Assembly (NCBI RefSeq): GCF_000165795.1
Contig: NZ_CM001022.1
Coordinates: 806,001 to 870,000 of the forward strand
DNA: 64,000 nucleotides
Direction: 5' to 3'
Origin: Aminomonas paucivorans DSM 12260
Lineage (GTDB): Bacteria; Synergistota; Synergistia; Synergistales; Synergistaceae
In this document: piece by piece, positions 1 through 8,630 of the stretch
How the letters are laid out: each line of letters begins with the position of its first letter
Numbering within the stretch: the first letter of the stretch is position 1
Notes under the pieces: generated by a model
The model's input: only the letters and a program-made list of their open reading frames with translations
Databases searched by the model: none
Told to the model about the DNA's origin: nothing
Position numbers and translations under genes: made by a program

Positions 1-282
1 GCCCGGTCCTTCGGGGCGGGGAACCGGTGCATCGTCTTCCGGGTCCTGGTGGCGGAGGCCCTGCCCGCCCTGGTGCTGGACGTGGCGGTGGTGGCCATCA
101 ACCTCCTGGGCTACTCCGCCATGGCGGGGGTCGTGGGGGGCGGCGGCCTGGGGGACCTGGCCATCAAGTACGGCTACAACCGCTTCCAGACCGACGTGAT
201 GATCCAGTCGGTGGTGCTGCTCATCCTGGTGGTGCAGGTCATGCAGAGCCTGGGGGATCGCATCCACCGGAGGCTGCGATGA
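1..282 (+). CDS. metI: Methionine ABC transporter permease, C-terminal part
   Basis: The reading frame is open from base 1, so only the last 93 residues of the gene are inside the window. They include a glycine-rich stretch (SAMAGVVGGGGLGDLAIKYG) and a YNRFQTDVM segment, which are characteristic of the MetI permease of D/L-methionine ABC importers, followed by a final membrane helix (VVLLILVVQVMQSL). Inner-membrane subunit that would pair with a MetN ATPase upstream of the window. The substrate-binding protein MetQ follows 131 bases downstream, the usual metNIQ order. A GCCCGC/GCGGGC hairpin (about 368-385) lies in the gap before metQ and may set the higher expression of the binding protein. 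Confidence 0.9.
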   Translation, partial: ARSFGAGNRCIVFRVLVAEALPALVLDVAVVAINLLGYSAMAGVVGGGGLGDLAIKYGYNRFQTDVMIQSVVLLILVVQVMQSLGDRIHRRLR

Positions 283-413
283 GTTCCTCTTCCCGAAAGG
301 CAGGTGGTGCCGCCCCATGATGGACCCGGACATGCGATCCTGCCTGCGGATCCACTCCCGTCCCCTGCCCGCTTTCCTGCGGGCGTGATTCACCACAAGA
401 GGAGGAAAAACTG

Positions 414-1199
414 TTGAAGAAGACCCTGTTCGCCCTGCTGTTCGCCCTGCTGCTGCCCGCTTTCGCCGCCTTCGGAGCGGATCGCCAGAAGATCGTCATG
501 GGGGTCACCCCCTTTCCCCACAAGGACATCATGGAGATCGTGAAGACCCTCCTGGCCAAGCAGGGTTTCGACCTGGAGATCAAGGAGTTCACGGACTACG
601 TGCAGCCCAACGTCGCCCTGGGGGAGAAGAGCCTGGACGCCAACTTCTTCCAGCACGTCCCCTACCTGGACAACATGAACAAGGAGAAGGGCCTGAACCT
701 GACCTGGGTGGCGAAGGTGCACATCGAACCCCTGGGCCTGTACTCCAAGAAGATCAAGAAGATCGAGGAGCTGAAGAAGGGAGACACCATCGCCATCCCC
801 AACGATCCCACCAACGGGGCCCGGGCGCTTCGGCTTCTGGCCAAGAACGGCCTCATCCAGGTGAAGGCGGGGGAGCTGGTCACCGCCAAGGACGTGACCG
901 CCAACCCCAAGTCCCTGAAGATCGTGGAGCTGGACGCGGCGCAGCTGCCCCGGACCCTGCAGGACGTGACCGCCTCGGTGATCAACACCAACTTCGCCGT
1001 GGAGGGGGGGCTGGTGCCCTCCAAGGACGCCCTCATCCGGGAGGGCAAGGATTCCCCCTACGCCAACGTGGTGGCGGTGCGCAAGGCGGATGCGGACAAG
1101 CCCTGGGTGAAGGCCCTGGTGAAGGCCTGCAACTCCCCGGAGGTGAAGAAGTTCGTCCAGACCCAGCTGGTCCCCAAGGGCATCTTCCCGGCGTTCTAG
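414..1199 (+). CDS. metQ: Methionine-binding periplasmic protein MetQ/NlpA family
   Basis: 261 residues, normal family length. TTG start preceded by a good GAGGAGG site at about 401. Residues 1-21 form a Sec signal peptide (KKTLFALLFALLLPAFAAFG). No lipobox cysteine is present, so unlike many NlpA/MetQ proteins this one looks soluble rather than lipid-anchored. Family marks seen include GVTPFPHKDI, the FTDYVQPN and DANFFQHVPYLD segments, AIPNDPTNGARALRLL and INTNFAVEGGL. It should deliver methionine to the MetI permease encoded just upstream. A strong terminator follows, so the gene ends its operon. Confidence 0.9.
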   Translation: MKKTLFALLFALLLPAFAAFGADRQKIVMGVTPFPHKDIMEIVKTLLAKQGFDLEIKEFTDYVQPNVALGEKSLDANFFQHVPYLDNMNKEKGLNLTWVAKVHIEPLGLYSKKIKKIEELKKGDTIAIPNDPTNGARALRLLAKNGLIQVKAGELVTAKDVTANPKSLKIVELDAAQLPRTLQDVTASVINTNFAVEGGLVPSKDALIREGKDSPYANVVAVRKADADKPWVKALVKACNSPEVKKFVQTQLVPKGIFPAF

Positions 1200-1221
1200 A
1201 ACCGGGGATTACAGGATCGGT

Positions 1222-1260
1222 GGGGCGGGTTCCCTCGGGGGCCCGCCCCTTTTGTTTTTT
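1222..1260 (+). terminator. Rho-independent terminator after metQ
   Basis: GGGGCGGG and CCCGCCCC arms with an inner CCC/GGG pairing form a GC hairpin (1222-1249), followed directly by a T-rich run TTTTGTTTTTT. Confidence 0.85.
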
Positions 1261-1272
1261 GGGGGAGCCCTC

Positions 1273-1319
1273 TTGACGGGAAATCCCAGAAGACCGAGAC
1301 TACCTACCGTTAGGTAGGT
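1273..1319 (+). promoter_or_regulatory. Promoter and palindromic operator of the TetR operon
   Basis: ACCTACC (1302-1308), spacer GTTA and GGTAGGT (1313-1319) form a perfect 7-bp inverted repeat directly ahead of the TetR start codon. A TTGACG box (1273-1278) lies 17-22 bases upstream of weak -10 candidates that run into the palindrome. A repressor bound here would block initiation, so autoregulation by the TetR protein is the natural inference. Confidence 0.65.
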
Positions 1320-1938
1320 GGTGGAGATGATGGTGGACCGACTCAAGGAAGCGGCCCTGGAACTGTTCGCGTGGAGGGGCTACGAAGGGACGTCCCTGAC
1401 GGGCGTGGCGGGGGCGGTGGGGATCAAGAAACCCTCCATCTACGCCCACTACGGGAGCAAGATGGACCTGTTCCTGTCTGTGGCGGGCTGGGTTTCCCGG
1501 GAGTACCGGCAGTTTTGGGATCGGTCCCTGAAAGAGGCCGAGGGAATGCGAGGAGACGAGGTGCCCCTGTTCCTCTTCCAGCGGGTCGTGGGTTTCTTCT
1601 CGCAGGACCCCGCACGGCTCGCCTTTTTTCTTCGCCTTTGGGTCTTCCCTCCCGACGACGACCCCGAATTGGAATCGGCCCTGGACATCCTGCGGGAGAA
1701 CAACCGGAGGATTGTGGAGACCGTAACGGGAATCGTTCGCCGGGGGGTGGAATCCCGGCTCTTCCGGGAGGTGGATCCGGAGGCCGCCACCCACTTGATC
1801 TTCTGCCTGTTGGACGGATACCTGCTGCGTACCCTCCGTCCCCTGGAATACGATTACACGGCGGAACTGCCCCGGCTTCTGGATTTGCTGATGGAAGGGC
1901 TTCGGGCGCCGGGGGAACGGGGGGGCGAGGCGCGATGA
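1318..1938 (+). CDS. TetR-family transcriptional regulator
   Basis: 206 residues from the first GTG. ATG codons at 1327 and 1330 and a GTG at 1333 are alternatives; the GTG at 1333 has the best spacing from GGAG. Residues about 8-55 form the TetR helix-turn-helix (AALELFAWRGYEGTSLTGVA, then KKPSIYAHYGSK). The rest is an all-helical ligand-binding domain of ordinary size. The stop codon overlaps the ATG of the HlyD gene (ATGA), so it is co-transcribed with the export genes it probably controls. The perfect palindrome overlapping its start is the likely operator. The ligand is not predictable from sequence. Confidence 0.9.
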   Translation: MVEMMVDRLKEAALELFAWRGYEGTSLTGVAGAVGIKKPSIYAHYGSKMDLFLSVAGWVSREYRQFWDRSLKEAEGMRGDEVPLFLFQRVVGFFSQDPARLAFFLRLWVFPPDDDPELESALDILRENNRRIVETVTGIVRRGVESRLFREVDPEAATHLIFCLLDGYLLRTLRPLEYDYTAELPRLLDLLMEGLRAPGERGGEAR

Positions 1939-2972
1939 GGGGACGTCCTTCCGGAAGGCCGGGGCTGCTGCTCCTGGCGGTGCTGGTGGCGGCGGCGGGA
2001 ATGGCGGCGGTGGCCTGGTGCGCCGCGGGGGAGCATGGGGAGTCTCCCGGGGCGGAGCTGTGGGGGCGAGGGGATGCCAAGGAGGTGGACGTGAACTCCC
2101 GGGTAGCGGGGAGGGTGGTGGACCTTCTGGTTCGGGAGGGGGAGCTGGTGAGCCGCGACGCCGTTCTGGCCCGGATCGACAATCGGGATCTCCGTGCCCG
2201 ACTGGATCAGGCCCGAGAGGCGGAGAAGGCCCTTTCGGCCCAACTCGCCCAGGCGGACACCGCCACGGTCTACCAGGCCCAGGCGGCCCGTGCGGTCCTG
2301 GCCATCGCCACGGCCCAACGCAGGAAGGCGGAGGCGGACCTGAACCTGGCGACGAAGGACTACCGACGCTACCAGGAGCTCCTCGCGGAAAACGTGGTGT
2401 CCCGACAGGTCTTCGAGGCCAACGAGACCCGTTTTCTGGTGAGCCGAGCCCTGCTGGCCCAGGCCCAGGGGGCGGAGGAATCCGCCCGGGCGGGACTGCT
2501 CCAGGTGGCCATGAACCGGGACAACAGGGATGCGGTGGCGCGGAAGCTGGAGCAGGCCCGGGCCGCGGTTCGGGAGGCTCAGGTCTTCGTGGACGAGTCG
2601 AAGATCCGGGCTCCCTTCGACGGCATCGTCACCACGAAATACGTGGAGGAGGGTGCCATGGTCTCCACCGGGATGCCCCTGGTGGCGATCCAGGACCCCG
2701 GGGACAACTGGGTGGACCTGAAGATCCGGGAGACGGAGCTGGACCGGTACCCCCTGGGGGCGACGGTCCACCTGGAGGGGCGGGATGGTCGGACCCGGGT
2801 GCTCGGGCGCATTGCGGACGTGAGCCACAAGGCGGAGTTCGCCACGTACCGGGCCACGGATGAGCGGGGGGAGACGGACACGGTCACCTTCAACGTGAAG
2901 ATCCAGACCGACGCGGCGTCGGTCCGCCCCGGGATGCGCTTTCGGGTCCTGGGGGTGGAGAAGGACCGCTGA
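1935..2972 (+). CDS. HlyD/EmrA-type membrane fusion (periplasmic adaptor) protein
   Basis: 345 residues. One N-terminal membrane anchor (about 8-31), then a lipoyl/biotinyl half-motif (VNSRVAGRVVDLLVREGELV), a long Ala/Glu/Gln-rich coiled-coil hairpin (about 75-225), the second lipoyl half (SKIRAPFDGIVTTKYVEEGA) and a C-terminal beta-barrel. This is the classical adaptor that links an inner-membrane exporter to an outer-membrane channel. It overlaps the TetR gene by 4 bases and is followed two bases later by an ABC-2 permease gene. No outer-membrane factor is encoded in the window. Confidence 0.9.
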   Translation: MRGRPSGRPGLLLLAVLVAAAGMAAVAWCAAGEHGESPGAELWGRGDAKEVDVNSRVAGRVVDLLVREGELVSRDAVLARIDNRDLRARLDQAREAEKALSAQLAQADTATVYQAQAARAVLAIATAQRRKAEADLNLATKDYRRYQELLAENVVSRQVFEANETRFLVSRALLAQAQGAEESARAGLLQVAMNRDNRDAVARKLEQARAAVREAQVFVDESKIRAPFDGIVTTKYVEEGAMVSTGMPLVAIQDPGDNWVDLKIRETELDRYPLGATVHLEGRDGRTRVLGRIADVSHKAEFATYRATDERGETDTVTFNVKIQTDAASVRPGMRFRVLGVEKDR

Positions 2973-2974
2973 TC

Positions 2975-4126
2975 GTGGGCTTCCGCTTTCTGGTCCTGCG
3001 GGAATGCCGCCGCATCCTCCGGCGCTCTCCCGCCACGGCGGCCATCCTGTTCCTGGTGCCCCTGGGATACCTGCTGCTGTTCGGGGATGTGTACCGTGCG
3101 GGTTCCCTGGCGGGCATCCCCCTGGTGATCCTGGACGAGGATGCCACCGCCCCCAGCCGGTCGCTGATCCGGGTCTTCGAGGACTCGGAAAAGTTCCGCC
3201 TGGTGGCCCAGGCTACGGGGCCGGAGGAGGTGGACCATCTCCTCCGAGAGGGGGAGGCCAAGGTTGCCCTGGTGATTCCCCGGGACTTCGCCAAGAGAAT
3301 GAAACAGGGGCTCTCGACCCCCCTGCTCCTGGAGGCGGACTCCAGCAACCTGATCCACGCCAACGTGGCCCTCAAGTCCGGCCGGGAGATCGTGCAGAAC
3401 TACTCCGCGGTCGTGGGGCAGCGCCTCGGCGAGTCCGTCGGCCGGCCCCCCCTGGAGTCCCTGAACCGGGGGTTTCCTGTGCGGATGCGCCTGCGGGTGT
3501 TGGGTAACCCCACCCTGTCCTACAAGAACTTCATCCTGTCGGGCATCGGGGTCAACGGGCTCCAGCTGGCCCTGTTCATCACGGCCTGCGTCGCCCTGAG
3601 CGACGAGCGGTTCCACCGGCCCGTCTGGCGGCGGGCCTCCGCGGGGACCATTGTGGCCGCCAAGCTGCTGCCCACCTGGCTCCTGGGGGTGTTCTCCCTG
3701 GGGGGGTACGTCCTGGCGGCGGGCCTCCTCTTCCGCCTTCCCTACCAGGGACGGTGGGGAGACCTGTTCCTCCTGGGCGGGGCCTTCTGCTTCGCCGTCA
3801 CCGCCCTGGGTCTCTTCTTTTCCGCCCTCCTTCCCTCGAAGCTGCTGGCTCTCCAGCTGCCCATCCTGTACGTCATGCCGGGGTTCCTGTGCTGCGGCTA
3901 CAGCTGGCCTCTCCTGGCCATGACCCCCGGGGTGTGCCTCCTGGCGGGGACCTTCCCCCTGAGCTACGTCGCCGTGAGCCTTCGGGACCTGACCCTGACG
4001 GGATATGCCCCGGAACTCTGGGGGCATGTCCGATCCCTGCTGGCCCTGGGGGGGAGTTTCTCCGTCGCGGCGTGTCTGGGCGTGGCCTGGAGGAAGCGTC
4101 TCCTGCCCCCGGGGGCTTCCCGCTGA
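2975..4126 (+). CDS. ABC-2 type permease (first of pair)
   Basis: 383 residues, GTG start. Topology is that of the ABC2_membrane_3 family (YhhJ/YbhS/YbhR-like): one N-terminal helix (AAILFLVPLGYLLLF), a large extracytoplasmic domain beginning GIPLVILDEDATAPSRSLIR, then five or six C-terminal helices. The extracytoplasmic domain ends near LRVLGNPTLSYKNF, a motif shared with the next gene. It probably forms a heterodimer with that gene product and works with the HlyD-type adaptor. Normally an ABC ATPase is encoded alongside; none is present here. Confidence 0.85.
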   Translation: MGFRFLVLRECRRILRRSPATAAILFLVPLGYLLLFGDVYRAGSLAGIPLVILDEDATAPSRSLIRVFEDSEKFRLVAQATGPEEVDHLLREGEAKVALVIPRDFAKRMKQGLSTPLLLEADSSNLIHANVALKSGREIVQNYSAVVGQRLGESVGRPPLESLNRGFPVRMRLRVLGNPTLSYKNFILSGIGVNGLQLALFITACVALSDERFHRPVWRRASAGTIVAAKLLPTWLLGVFSLGGYVLAAGLLFRLPYQGRWGDLFLLGGAFCFAVTALGLFFSALLPSKLLALQLPILYVMPGFLCCGYSWPLLAMTPGVCLLAGTFPLSYVAVSLRDLTLTGYAPELWGHVRSLLALGGSFSVAACLGVAWRKRLLPPGASR

Positions 4127-5313
4127 TGTGGGTGGACTGTTTTCTGCGGGAGACAAAGATCCTGTTTCTGCGGGACCCCCGCAGGGCGATGTTTCTCTTC
4201 GGGGCCTCCCTGGCATACCTGATCCTCTTCGGGGTTTTGTACGGTCCCGCACAGGTCCGGGGCATTCCCCTGGGGGTCCTGGACCAGGACCAGAGCGCCC
4301 TGAGCCGTTCCCTGACCCGGGCTTTCGGGGATTCGGAGCGCTTCGCCCTGTGCCACCAGGTGAGCACCGAGGAGGAGGCGGAGAGGCTGCTCCGGGAGCG
4401 TCGGGTCCAGGCTGTCCTGGTGATCCCTCCCCGGTTCGCCCGGAACGTGAAGGCAGGGCTCTCCTCCCCGGTGATGTGGATCGGCGACGGGAGCAACATC
4501 GCCGTGGCCGGTGCCGGAGGGATGGAGGCTCAGGAGATCCTGGAGGTCCTGGGAGCGGATCTGGGGGCGGACCAGGGGGCCTGGGGGGGAATCCCCCGAG
4601 ACAAGGCCAGGGGCTGGTCCCACCCGGTGGAGCTTCGCCTGCGTCTGAGGGGAAACCCCACCCTCTCCTATCTGGAGTATTTCGTCATCGGCCTTGCCAT
4701 GGCGGCCTTTCAGGAGGGAATCCTCCTGTCCGTGGGGGCCGCCTTTCTGGGGACGGGGAGACGGTCCGGAAGGGGGGCGGAGCCGGTGGGGGTGTGCTTT
4801 GCCGTGAAGCTCCTGCTTTACGGGGTCTGTTCCCTGGGAGCCTTCGCCCTGGCGCTGTTCGCGGGCAACCGGTTCTTCCCCATCCCCTTTTGGGGAAGCT
4901 GGGGTGCCGTCGGGGCGTTGGGGGCCTTCTTTTCCTTCGGAGTTGCCCTGTTTGCCGCCGCCGTGGCCTGCCGCATGGTCTCGGAGGTGAATTACACGCG
5001 GTTTGCCCTGGTCTACACCGTCCCCGCCTTCATCCTCTCCGGAGCCATCTGGCCTCGGGAGGCCATGGGGACGGTTTCCCGGGGACTCTCCTTCCTCTTC
5101 CCCCTGACCTGGATGGTGGATCCCCTGAGGCGTCTTCTCCTGTGGGGAAGCGACCCGGGTCTTGCCCACCATCTCCTGATCCTGGGGGGCATCGGCTTCC
5201 TGAGCCTGGGGACCCTGTTTCTTCCCGGGGGAGCCTTGGCGGGGGGGCTCCCTGGGGAGAGGCCTGGCGGGAGGGCGCCCCTGGGGGTTGGCAAGGAGGG
5301 GAAAACGTGCTAG
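4126..5313 (+). CDS. ABC-2 type permease (second of pair)
   Basis: 395 residues. The ATG overlaps the previous stop codon by one base (TGATG), indicating translational coupling. Same layout as the preceding permease: N-terminal helix (FLFGASLAYLILFGVLYG), extracytoplasmic domain starting GIPLGVLDQDQSALSRSL, the motif LRLRGNPTLSYLEYF, then a six-helix C-terminal half with WPREAMG and FLFPLTWMVDPLRR. The two permeases are diverged duplicates. A promoter for the next transcript lies inside the last 25 bases of this gene. Confidence 0.85.
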   Translation: MWVDCFLRETKILFLRDPRRAMFLFGASLAYLILFGVLYGPAQVRGIPLGVLDQDQSALSRSLTRAFGDSERFALCHQVSTEEEAERLLRERRVQAVLVIPPRFARNVKAGLSSPVMWIGDGSNIAVAGAGGMEAQEILEVLGADLGADQGAWGGIPRDKARGWSHPVELRLRLRGNPTLSYLEYFVIGLAMAAFQEGILLSVGAAFLGTGRRSGRGAEPVGVCFAVKLLLYGVCSLGAFALALFAGNRFFPIPFWGSWGAVGALGAFFSFGVALFAAAVACRMVSEVNYTRFALVYTVPAFILSGAIWPREAMGTVSRGLSFLFPLTWMVDPLRRLLLWGSDPGLAHHLLILGGIGFLSLGTLFLPGGALAGGLPGERPGGRAPLGVGKEGKTC

Positions 5314-5316
5314 TAT
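5288..5316 (+). promoter_or_regulatory. Sigma-70 type promoter inside the end of the permease gene
   Basis: TTGGCA (5288-5293), 17-base spacer, TAGTAT (5311-5316) preceded by TGC, so it also has an extended -10 feature. Predicted transcription start is near 5322. Confidence 0.7.
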
Positions 5317-5321
5317 CCCTT

Positions 5322-5417
5322 GTCGAGGCGGAGTGCTCGCTTCGGCAGAGCTGGAAGTTCCGTGGGAGACCCGCAAGCAAGGCCCTTCCGGAAACCCCGG
5401 GAGGGCCTTTTCTTTTA
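5322..5417 (+). ncRNA. Candidate small RNA or attenuated leader RNA (unknown class)
   Basis: About 95 nucleotides bounded by a strong promoter (5288-5316) and an intrinsic terminator (5379-5417). Between them are short hairpin-forming segments: GCTCGC-TTCG-GCAGAGC, GGAA-G-TTCC and GGG-AGA-CCC. No coding frame of note. It does not match the SRP RNA, tmRNA, 6S RNA, T-box or common riboswitch consensus sequences that I know. It is either an independent sRNA or a leader controlling the 54-residue ORF downstream. Confidence 0.5.
5379..5417 (+). terminator. Terminator of the candidate small RNA
   Basis: AAGGCCCTTCCGG (5379-5391) pairs with CCGGGAGGGCCTT (5397-5409) with one mismatch, followed by TTTTCTTTT. 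Confidence 0.8.
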
Positions 5418-5511
5418 GGACCGCCATCTGGGAAAACGGGAATGGCACCGAGACGTTCCCGCTGCGGTCCCGGCACTCGGAAACAGAGAAAGAAAGGCAA
5501 GGTATGCGACC

Positions 5512-5676
5512 ATGAGCAAGAAACTGGTGTACGTCTCCGGTTCCCCCTTCTGGATGACCCCCGAGGGGTCCTTCGAAGCGGTGGAACGGAGGAACGGTCG
5601 GATGATCGAACGGATCTACCTGCGCACCCCCCAGGGGCTTCACGCCCTGGGAGACAGCCCGATCGCCCTGGCGTAG
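5512..5676 (+). CDS. Small hypothetical protein, 54 residues
   Basis: ATG at 5512 with a modest AAGGCAAGG site upstream; stop TAG at 5674-5676, followed 40 bases later by a strong terminator. The product begins MSKKLVYVSGSPFWMTPEG and has no membrane helix, signal peptide or cysteine. Charged residues and the segment RRNGRMIERIYLRTPQG suggest a small folded beta-type protein. It sits downstream of the candidate small RNA, so readthrough of that terminator could control it. Function unknown. Confidence 0.5.
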   Translation: MSKKLVYVSGSPFWMTPEGSFEAVERRNGRMIERIYLRTPQGLHALGDSPIALA

Positions 5677-5715
5677 GGAACCGTCCGCAGGACAGGATTC
5701 ACAGACGCAAAGAAG

Positions 5716-5758
5716 ACGAAGGGCGCCCCTAGGGGGGCGCCCTTCGTGCTGTTTTTTT
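5716..5758 (+). terminator. Terminator, probably shared by convergent genes
   Basis: GAAGGGCGCCCC and GGGGCGCCCTTC arms around a TAG loop, followed by GTGCTGTTTTTTT. It lies between the 54-residue ORF and the convergent B3/B4 gene. Confidence 0.85.
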
Positions 5759-5809
5759 ACGCAACGGCGGTCAGGGGTGGCGGGGCCGGAAGCGACAACC
5801 CCTTTCCCC

Positions 5810-6514
5810 CTAGAGCTCGAAGGACCGTTGTTCCGGCGTCAGCAGGTGGATCTCCGTGCGGCCCCCGAGCAGGCTTTGGATCTGCTCCGCCAGGATCTGT
5901 GCCGCCCGCTCCAGGTCGGGAAGGCTCACGGGTTCCATGCCGTCCAGGTTGATGGCCACCTCTCGGGTGGCGGGGAGGATCTTGCTGACGTCACCGTTCT
6001 TCCAGCACCAGGCCCGGCAGAACACTTCGCCGCTGTCCGTGTCCAGGTAGACCACCTCCCCGGGACGGGGGTGTTCCGTCGCTTCGGGCTGCCCCAGGGG
6101 GCGGTAGGTCTCGTCCCCGGAGGCAAAGCGCAGGGCCAGGTTTCCCGTCACGACCTTCAGGTCGTCTCCCCCGCAGGGGATGCGGTGTTCCAGGCTGGCG
6201 CAGTTGAACAGGGCCACCAGGGGGTTCACGAAGGGAAGGGGCTTGCCCCCCCGGACGCGCTTCACCAGGTTGACCACCGAGGGGGGAAACTTCTTCGGGT
6301 TCAGTTCCAGGGCCCGGAAGGCCTCCATCCAGGCGGTCAGCCGGGGGTCCGCAAGGGGATCCCCCGGTTCGGACCGCAAGGCCTCCTCCAGACCCCGCAG
6401 GGTTGCCTCCAGTTCCGGGACTTCCCGGGCGTTGTCCAGGTCCCGAGCCACCACCACCGCCCGGCGGAAGCCCGGGAAGCGTTCGAACACCGCCGCATCC
6501 ACCTCGTAGTTCAT
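5810..6514 (-). CDS. B3/B4 (tRNA-binding-like) domain protein
   Basis: 234 residues. Start chosen at 6514 because AAGGAGGT lies 7 bases upstream; the frame runs further up but without a ribosome site. It matches the stand-alone B3/B4 domain related to the beta subunit of phenylalanyl-tRNA synthetase: RGLEEALRSEPGDPLADPRLTAW and LNPKKFPPSVVNLVKRV near the start, then GGKPLPFVNPLVALFN and CGGDDLKVVTGNL, and YLDTDSGEVFCRAWCWKNGD near the end. Stand-alone B3/B4 proteins are thought to act in tRNA or aminoacyl-tRNA quality control; substrate unproven. Single gene, divergent from the chemoreceptor gene. Confidence 0.8.
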   Translation of the reverse strand: MNYEVDAAVFERFPGFRRAVVVARDLDNAREVPELEATLRGLEEALRSEPGDPLADPRLTAWMEAFRALELNPKKFPPSVVNLVKRVRGGKPLPFVNPLVALFNCASLEHRIPCGGDDLKVVTGNLALRFASGDETYRPLGQPEATEHPRPGEVVYLDTDSGEVFCRAWCWKNGDVSKILPATREVAINLDGMEPVSLPDLERAAQILAEQIQSLLGGRTEIHLLTPEQRSFEL

Positions 6515-6706
6515 GGGGTAACCTCCTTGGGACCCGAAGGGGCCTGTCCCGATTCTACCCCCCCGGGGGTCGGGGCGCCTCAGGGGTTTGGCGGAGGGAA
6601 ACCCTATGCTCACTATGGCCAAAAGCGTTGCGCCCCAAGGGGATCGGGGACACAATGGGTCGGATGGGATAGGTGTTAAATGATCCATTTCGAAGGAGGG
6701 GTTCCC

Positions 6707-8512
6707 GTGGGTGTGACGACGGCGTTGAGGCAAACGAGCATCCGGTTTCGGCTTCTGGCCCTGGTGGTCCTGTTGGGAGCCGCCCTCTTGGGGGTTTCGG
6801 CCTACCTGATCGGGGCGCTGCGGACGGCCAGCGCCGACACGGCGGTGCTGCACGATCGGGGTGCCCAGGGGATGCGGTGGGCCTTTGCCTCCATGGCTTC
6901 TGCCCAGAGTGGAGCCCTGGGGGTTTATCGCTCCCTGAACACCCTGGACCAGGAGGAGGCGGTTCGGCTGGCCCAGGGAGCGGTGGGGCAGGTCCGTTCC
7001 GCCCGGGATTCCCTGAGAAACTACGAGAAGACCCTCCCGAAGGGAGCGGATCGGGCGCCCCATGACCAGGCTGCCCAGGCCCTGGAGGGCATGGCTTCCG
7101 TGGCGGGGACCTTCGAGGAAATGGTGCGGTCCCAGACCCCCATGGAGGAGATCCGTGTGTTTCTCCGGGACAACGGGGCCGTCACCGCCCAGGCCCTGGC
7201 GGCCCTGGGTTCCCTGGCGGAGGCTTCGGAGAAGGACATGGCGTCCCTCAAGGCGCGGGTGGAGGCTGATTCGGGGGCGGCACGCACGGTGGCCCTGGGG
7301 GTGGTGGCTGCGGCCCTTCTTTTGGCCCTGGCCCTGGGATGGCTGGTGGTCCGTTCCATCACCGGTCCCATGGGGGAGATGGTGGCCAACCTGGAGCGGA
7401 TCGCCTCGGAGCTGGACCTGACGTTCCGCAGCCGCGAAACCGCCCGGGACGAACTTGCCGCGGTCCGCGCCGCCCTGGCCCATCTATTCGATCAGTTCGA
7501 GGGGGCCATCCGTTCCGTGGGGCGCATCAGCCAGGAGATGAGCGGTCACGCCCAGACCTTCTCCGCCACGGCGGAGGAGGCCAACGCGGCGGTGGAGGAG
7601 GTGCGGTCCCAGGTGGACGTGACGGCGAGCCGCATCGAATCCCTGGCCTCTGGGACGGAAGAGGTGAACGCCAGCGTGGAGGAGGTTTCCGCGGGGGCCC
7701 AGACCGCGGCGGTGCGGAGCACCGAGGTGGCGGGGCAGGTGGAGGAGGCCCGGAGGGCGGGAGACCAGGGGCGCGAGGCCATGCACGAGGCGGTGGCCTC
7801 CGTGGCGGTCGTGGCCCGGGAGGCTCGGGCGTCCATGGGGCGGGTGCAGGAACTGGCGGGGCGCGCCCGGGACATCCAGGGCTTCGTGGGAGCCATCGGC
7901 CAGATCGCGGACCAGACGAACCTCCTGGCCCTGAACGCGGCCATCGAGGCGGCTCGGGCGGGAGAGGCGGGGCGAGGTTTCGCGGTGGTGGCGGAAGAGG
8001 TGCGCAAGCTGGCGGAGGAGAGCGGCGAGGCGGCGCGGAGCATCGCGGGCCTGGCCCAGGCCATCGCCCAGGACCTCCAGGACGTGGTGCGTTCCGTGGA
8101 GGCCAACGCCTCCGGGTCCGAGGGCGTCCAGGCCCTGACGGAAAGGGCCCGGGAGGCCATTGCCCTCATCGGGGAGCGGCTTGAAGCCATTGCCGCCGCC
8201 TCCCAGGACATGGCGGCGGTGTCCCAGGAACAGGCCGCCTCCAGCCAGGAAATCTCCTCGGTGGTGCAGGGCATGGCGGGACAGACCCAGGACGTGGCTC
8301 TTGCCTCCCAGTCGGTGCAGGGACAGATTCAGGAGGTCGCGGCGGTGGCGGAGCAGGTGGCGGTGGGTTCCGACGAGCTGGCGCGGCTGTCGGAAGCCCT
8401 GGACCGGGAAGTGCATCGGTTCCGCCTGCGCGCCGAAGGGGAGGAGGGGCTGCGGGCCCTTCCGTCCTCGTCTGCCCTGCGCGGGTTGGCTCCGGTGGGG
8501 GAGATGGGCTGA
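6707..8512 (+). CDS. Methyl-accepting chemotaxis protein (transmembrane)
   Basis: 601 residues from the GTG at 6707, chosen because AAGGAGG ends 7 bases before it; an ATG at 6680 lacks a site. Layout: TM1 (about 13-37), a periplasmic four-helix-bundle type sensor (about 38-190), TM2 (about 195-216), HAMP, then a full cytoplasmic signalling domain with the hairpin tip [20 protein letters not shown] (about 402-421) and [16 protein letters not shown]. It signals through CheA/CheW to the flagellar motor. No C-terminal CheR-tethering pentapeptide is visible. A possible promoter is TTGCGC-N17-CACAAT (6628-6656). The downstream genes encode other signalling proteins. Confidence 0.93.
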   Translation: MGVTTALRQTSIRFRLLALVVLLGAALLGVSAYLIGALRTASADTAVLHDRGAQGMRWAFASMASAQSGALGVYRSLNTLDQEEAVRLAQGAVGQVRSARDSLRNYEKTLPKGADRAPHDQAAQALEGMASVAGTFEEMVRSQTPMEEIRVFLRDNGAVTAQALAALGSLAEASEKDMASLKARVEADSGAARTVALGVVAAALLLALALGWLVVRSITGPMGEMVANLERIASELDLTFRSRETARDELAAVRAALAHLFDQFEGAIRSVGRISQEMSGHAQTFSATAEEANAAVEEVRSQVDVTASRIESLASGTEEVNASVEEVSAGAQTAAVRSTEVAGQVEEARRAGDQGREAMHEAVASVAVVAREARASMGRVQELAGRARDIQGFVGAIGQIADQTNLLALNAAIEAARAGEAGRGFAVVAEEVRKLAEESGEAARSIAGLAQAIAQDLQDVVRSVEANASGSEGVQALTERAREAIALIGERLEAIAAASQDMAAVSQEQAASSQEISSVVQGMAGQTQDVALASQSVQGQIQEVAAVAEQVAVGSDELARLSEALDREVHRFRLRAEGEEGLRALPSSSALRGLAPVGEMG

Positions 8513-8630
8513 GGCGCCGGGGCGCGAGGAAGGGGGCGGAAAGGGATGGAACCACACGTCCCGTGGCACTATCATGGGAGGCAAGGGCTTCTTTGCTTTT
8601 CTACCCTTCCCCGAGGTGGTGGTGCGGGTC

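Noticed and set aside
5331-5345. GTGCTCGCTTCGGCA in the candidate small RNA is identical to the 5' stem-loop of eukaryotic U6 snRNA.
   Set aside because: A 15-base hairpin with a TTCG tetraloop can arise by chance in GC-rich DNA; the rest of U6 is absent and the context is bacterial.
5322-5417. Small SRP RNA as identity of the candidate RNA.
   Set aside because: The conserved GGAAG/AGCAG apical loop region of SRP RNA is not present.
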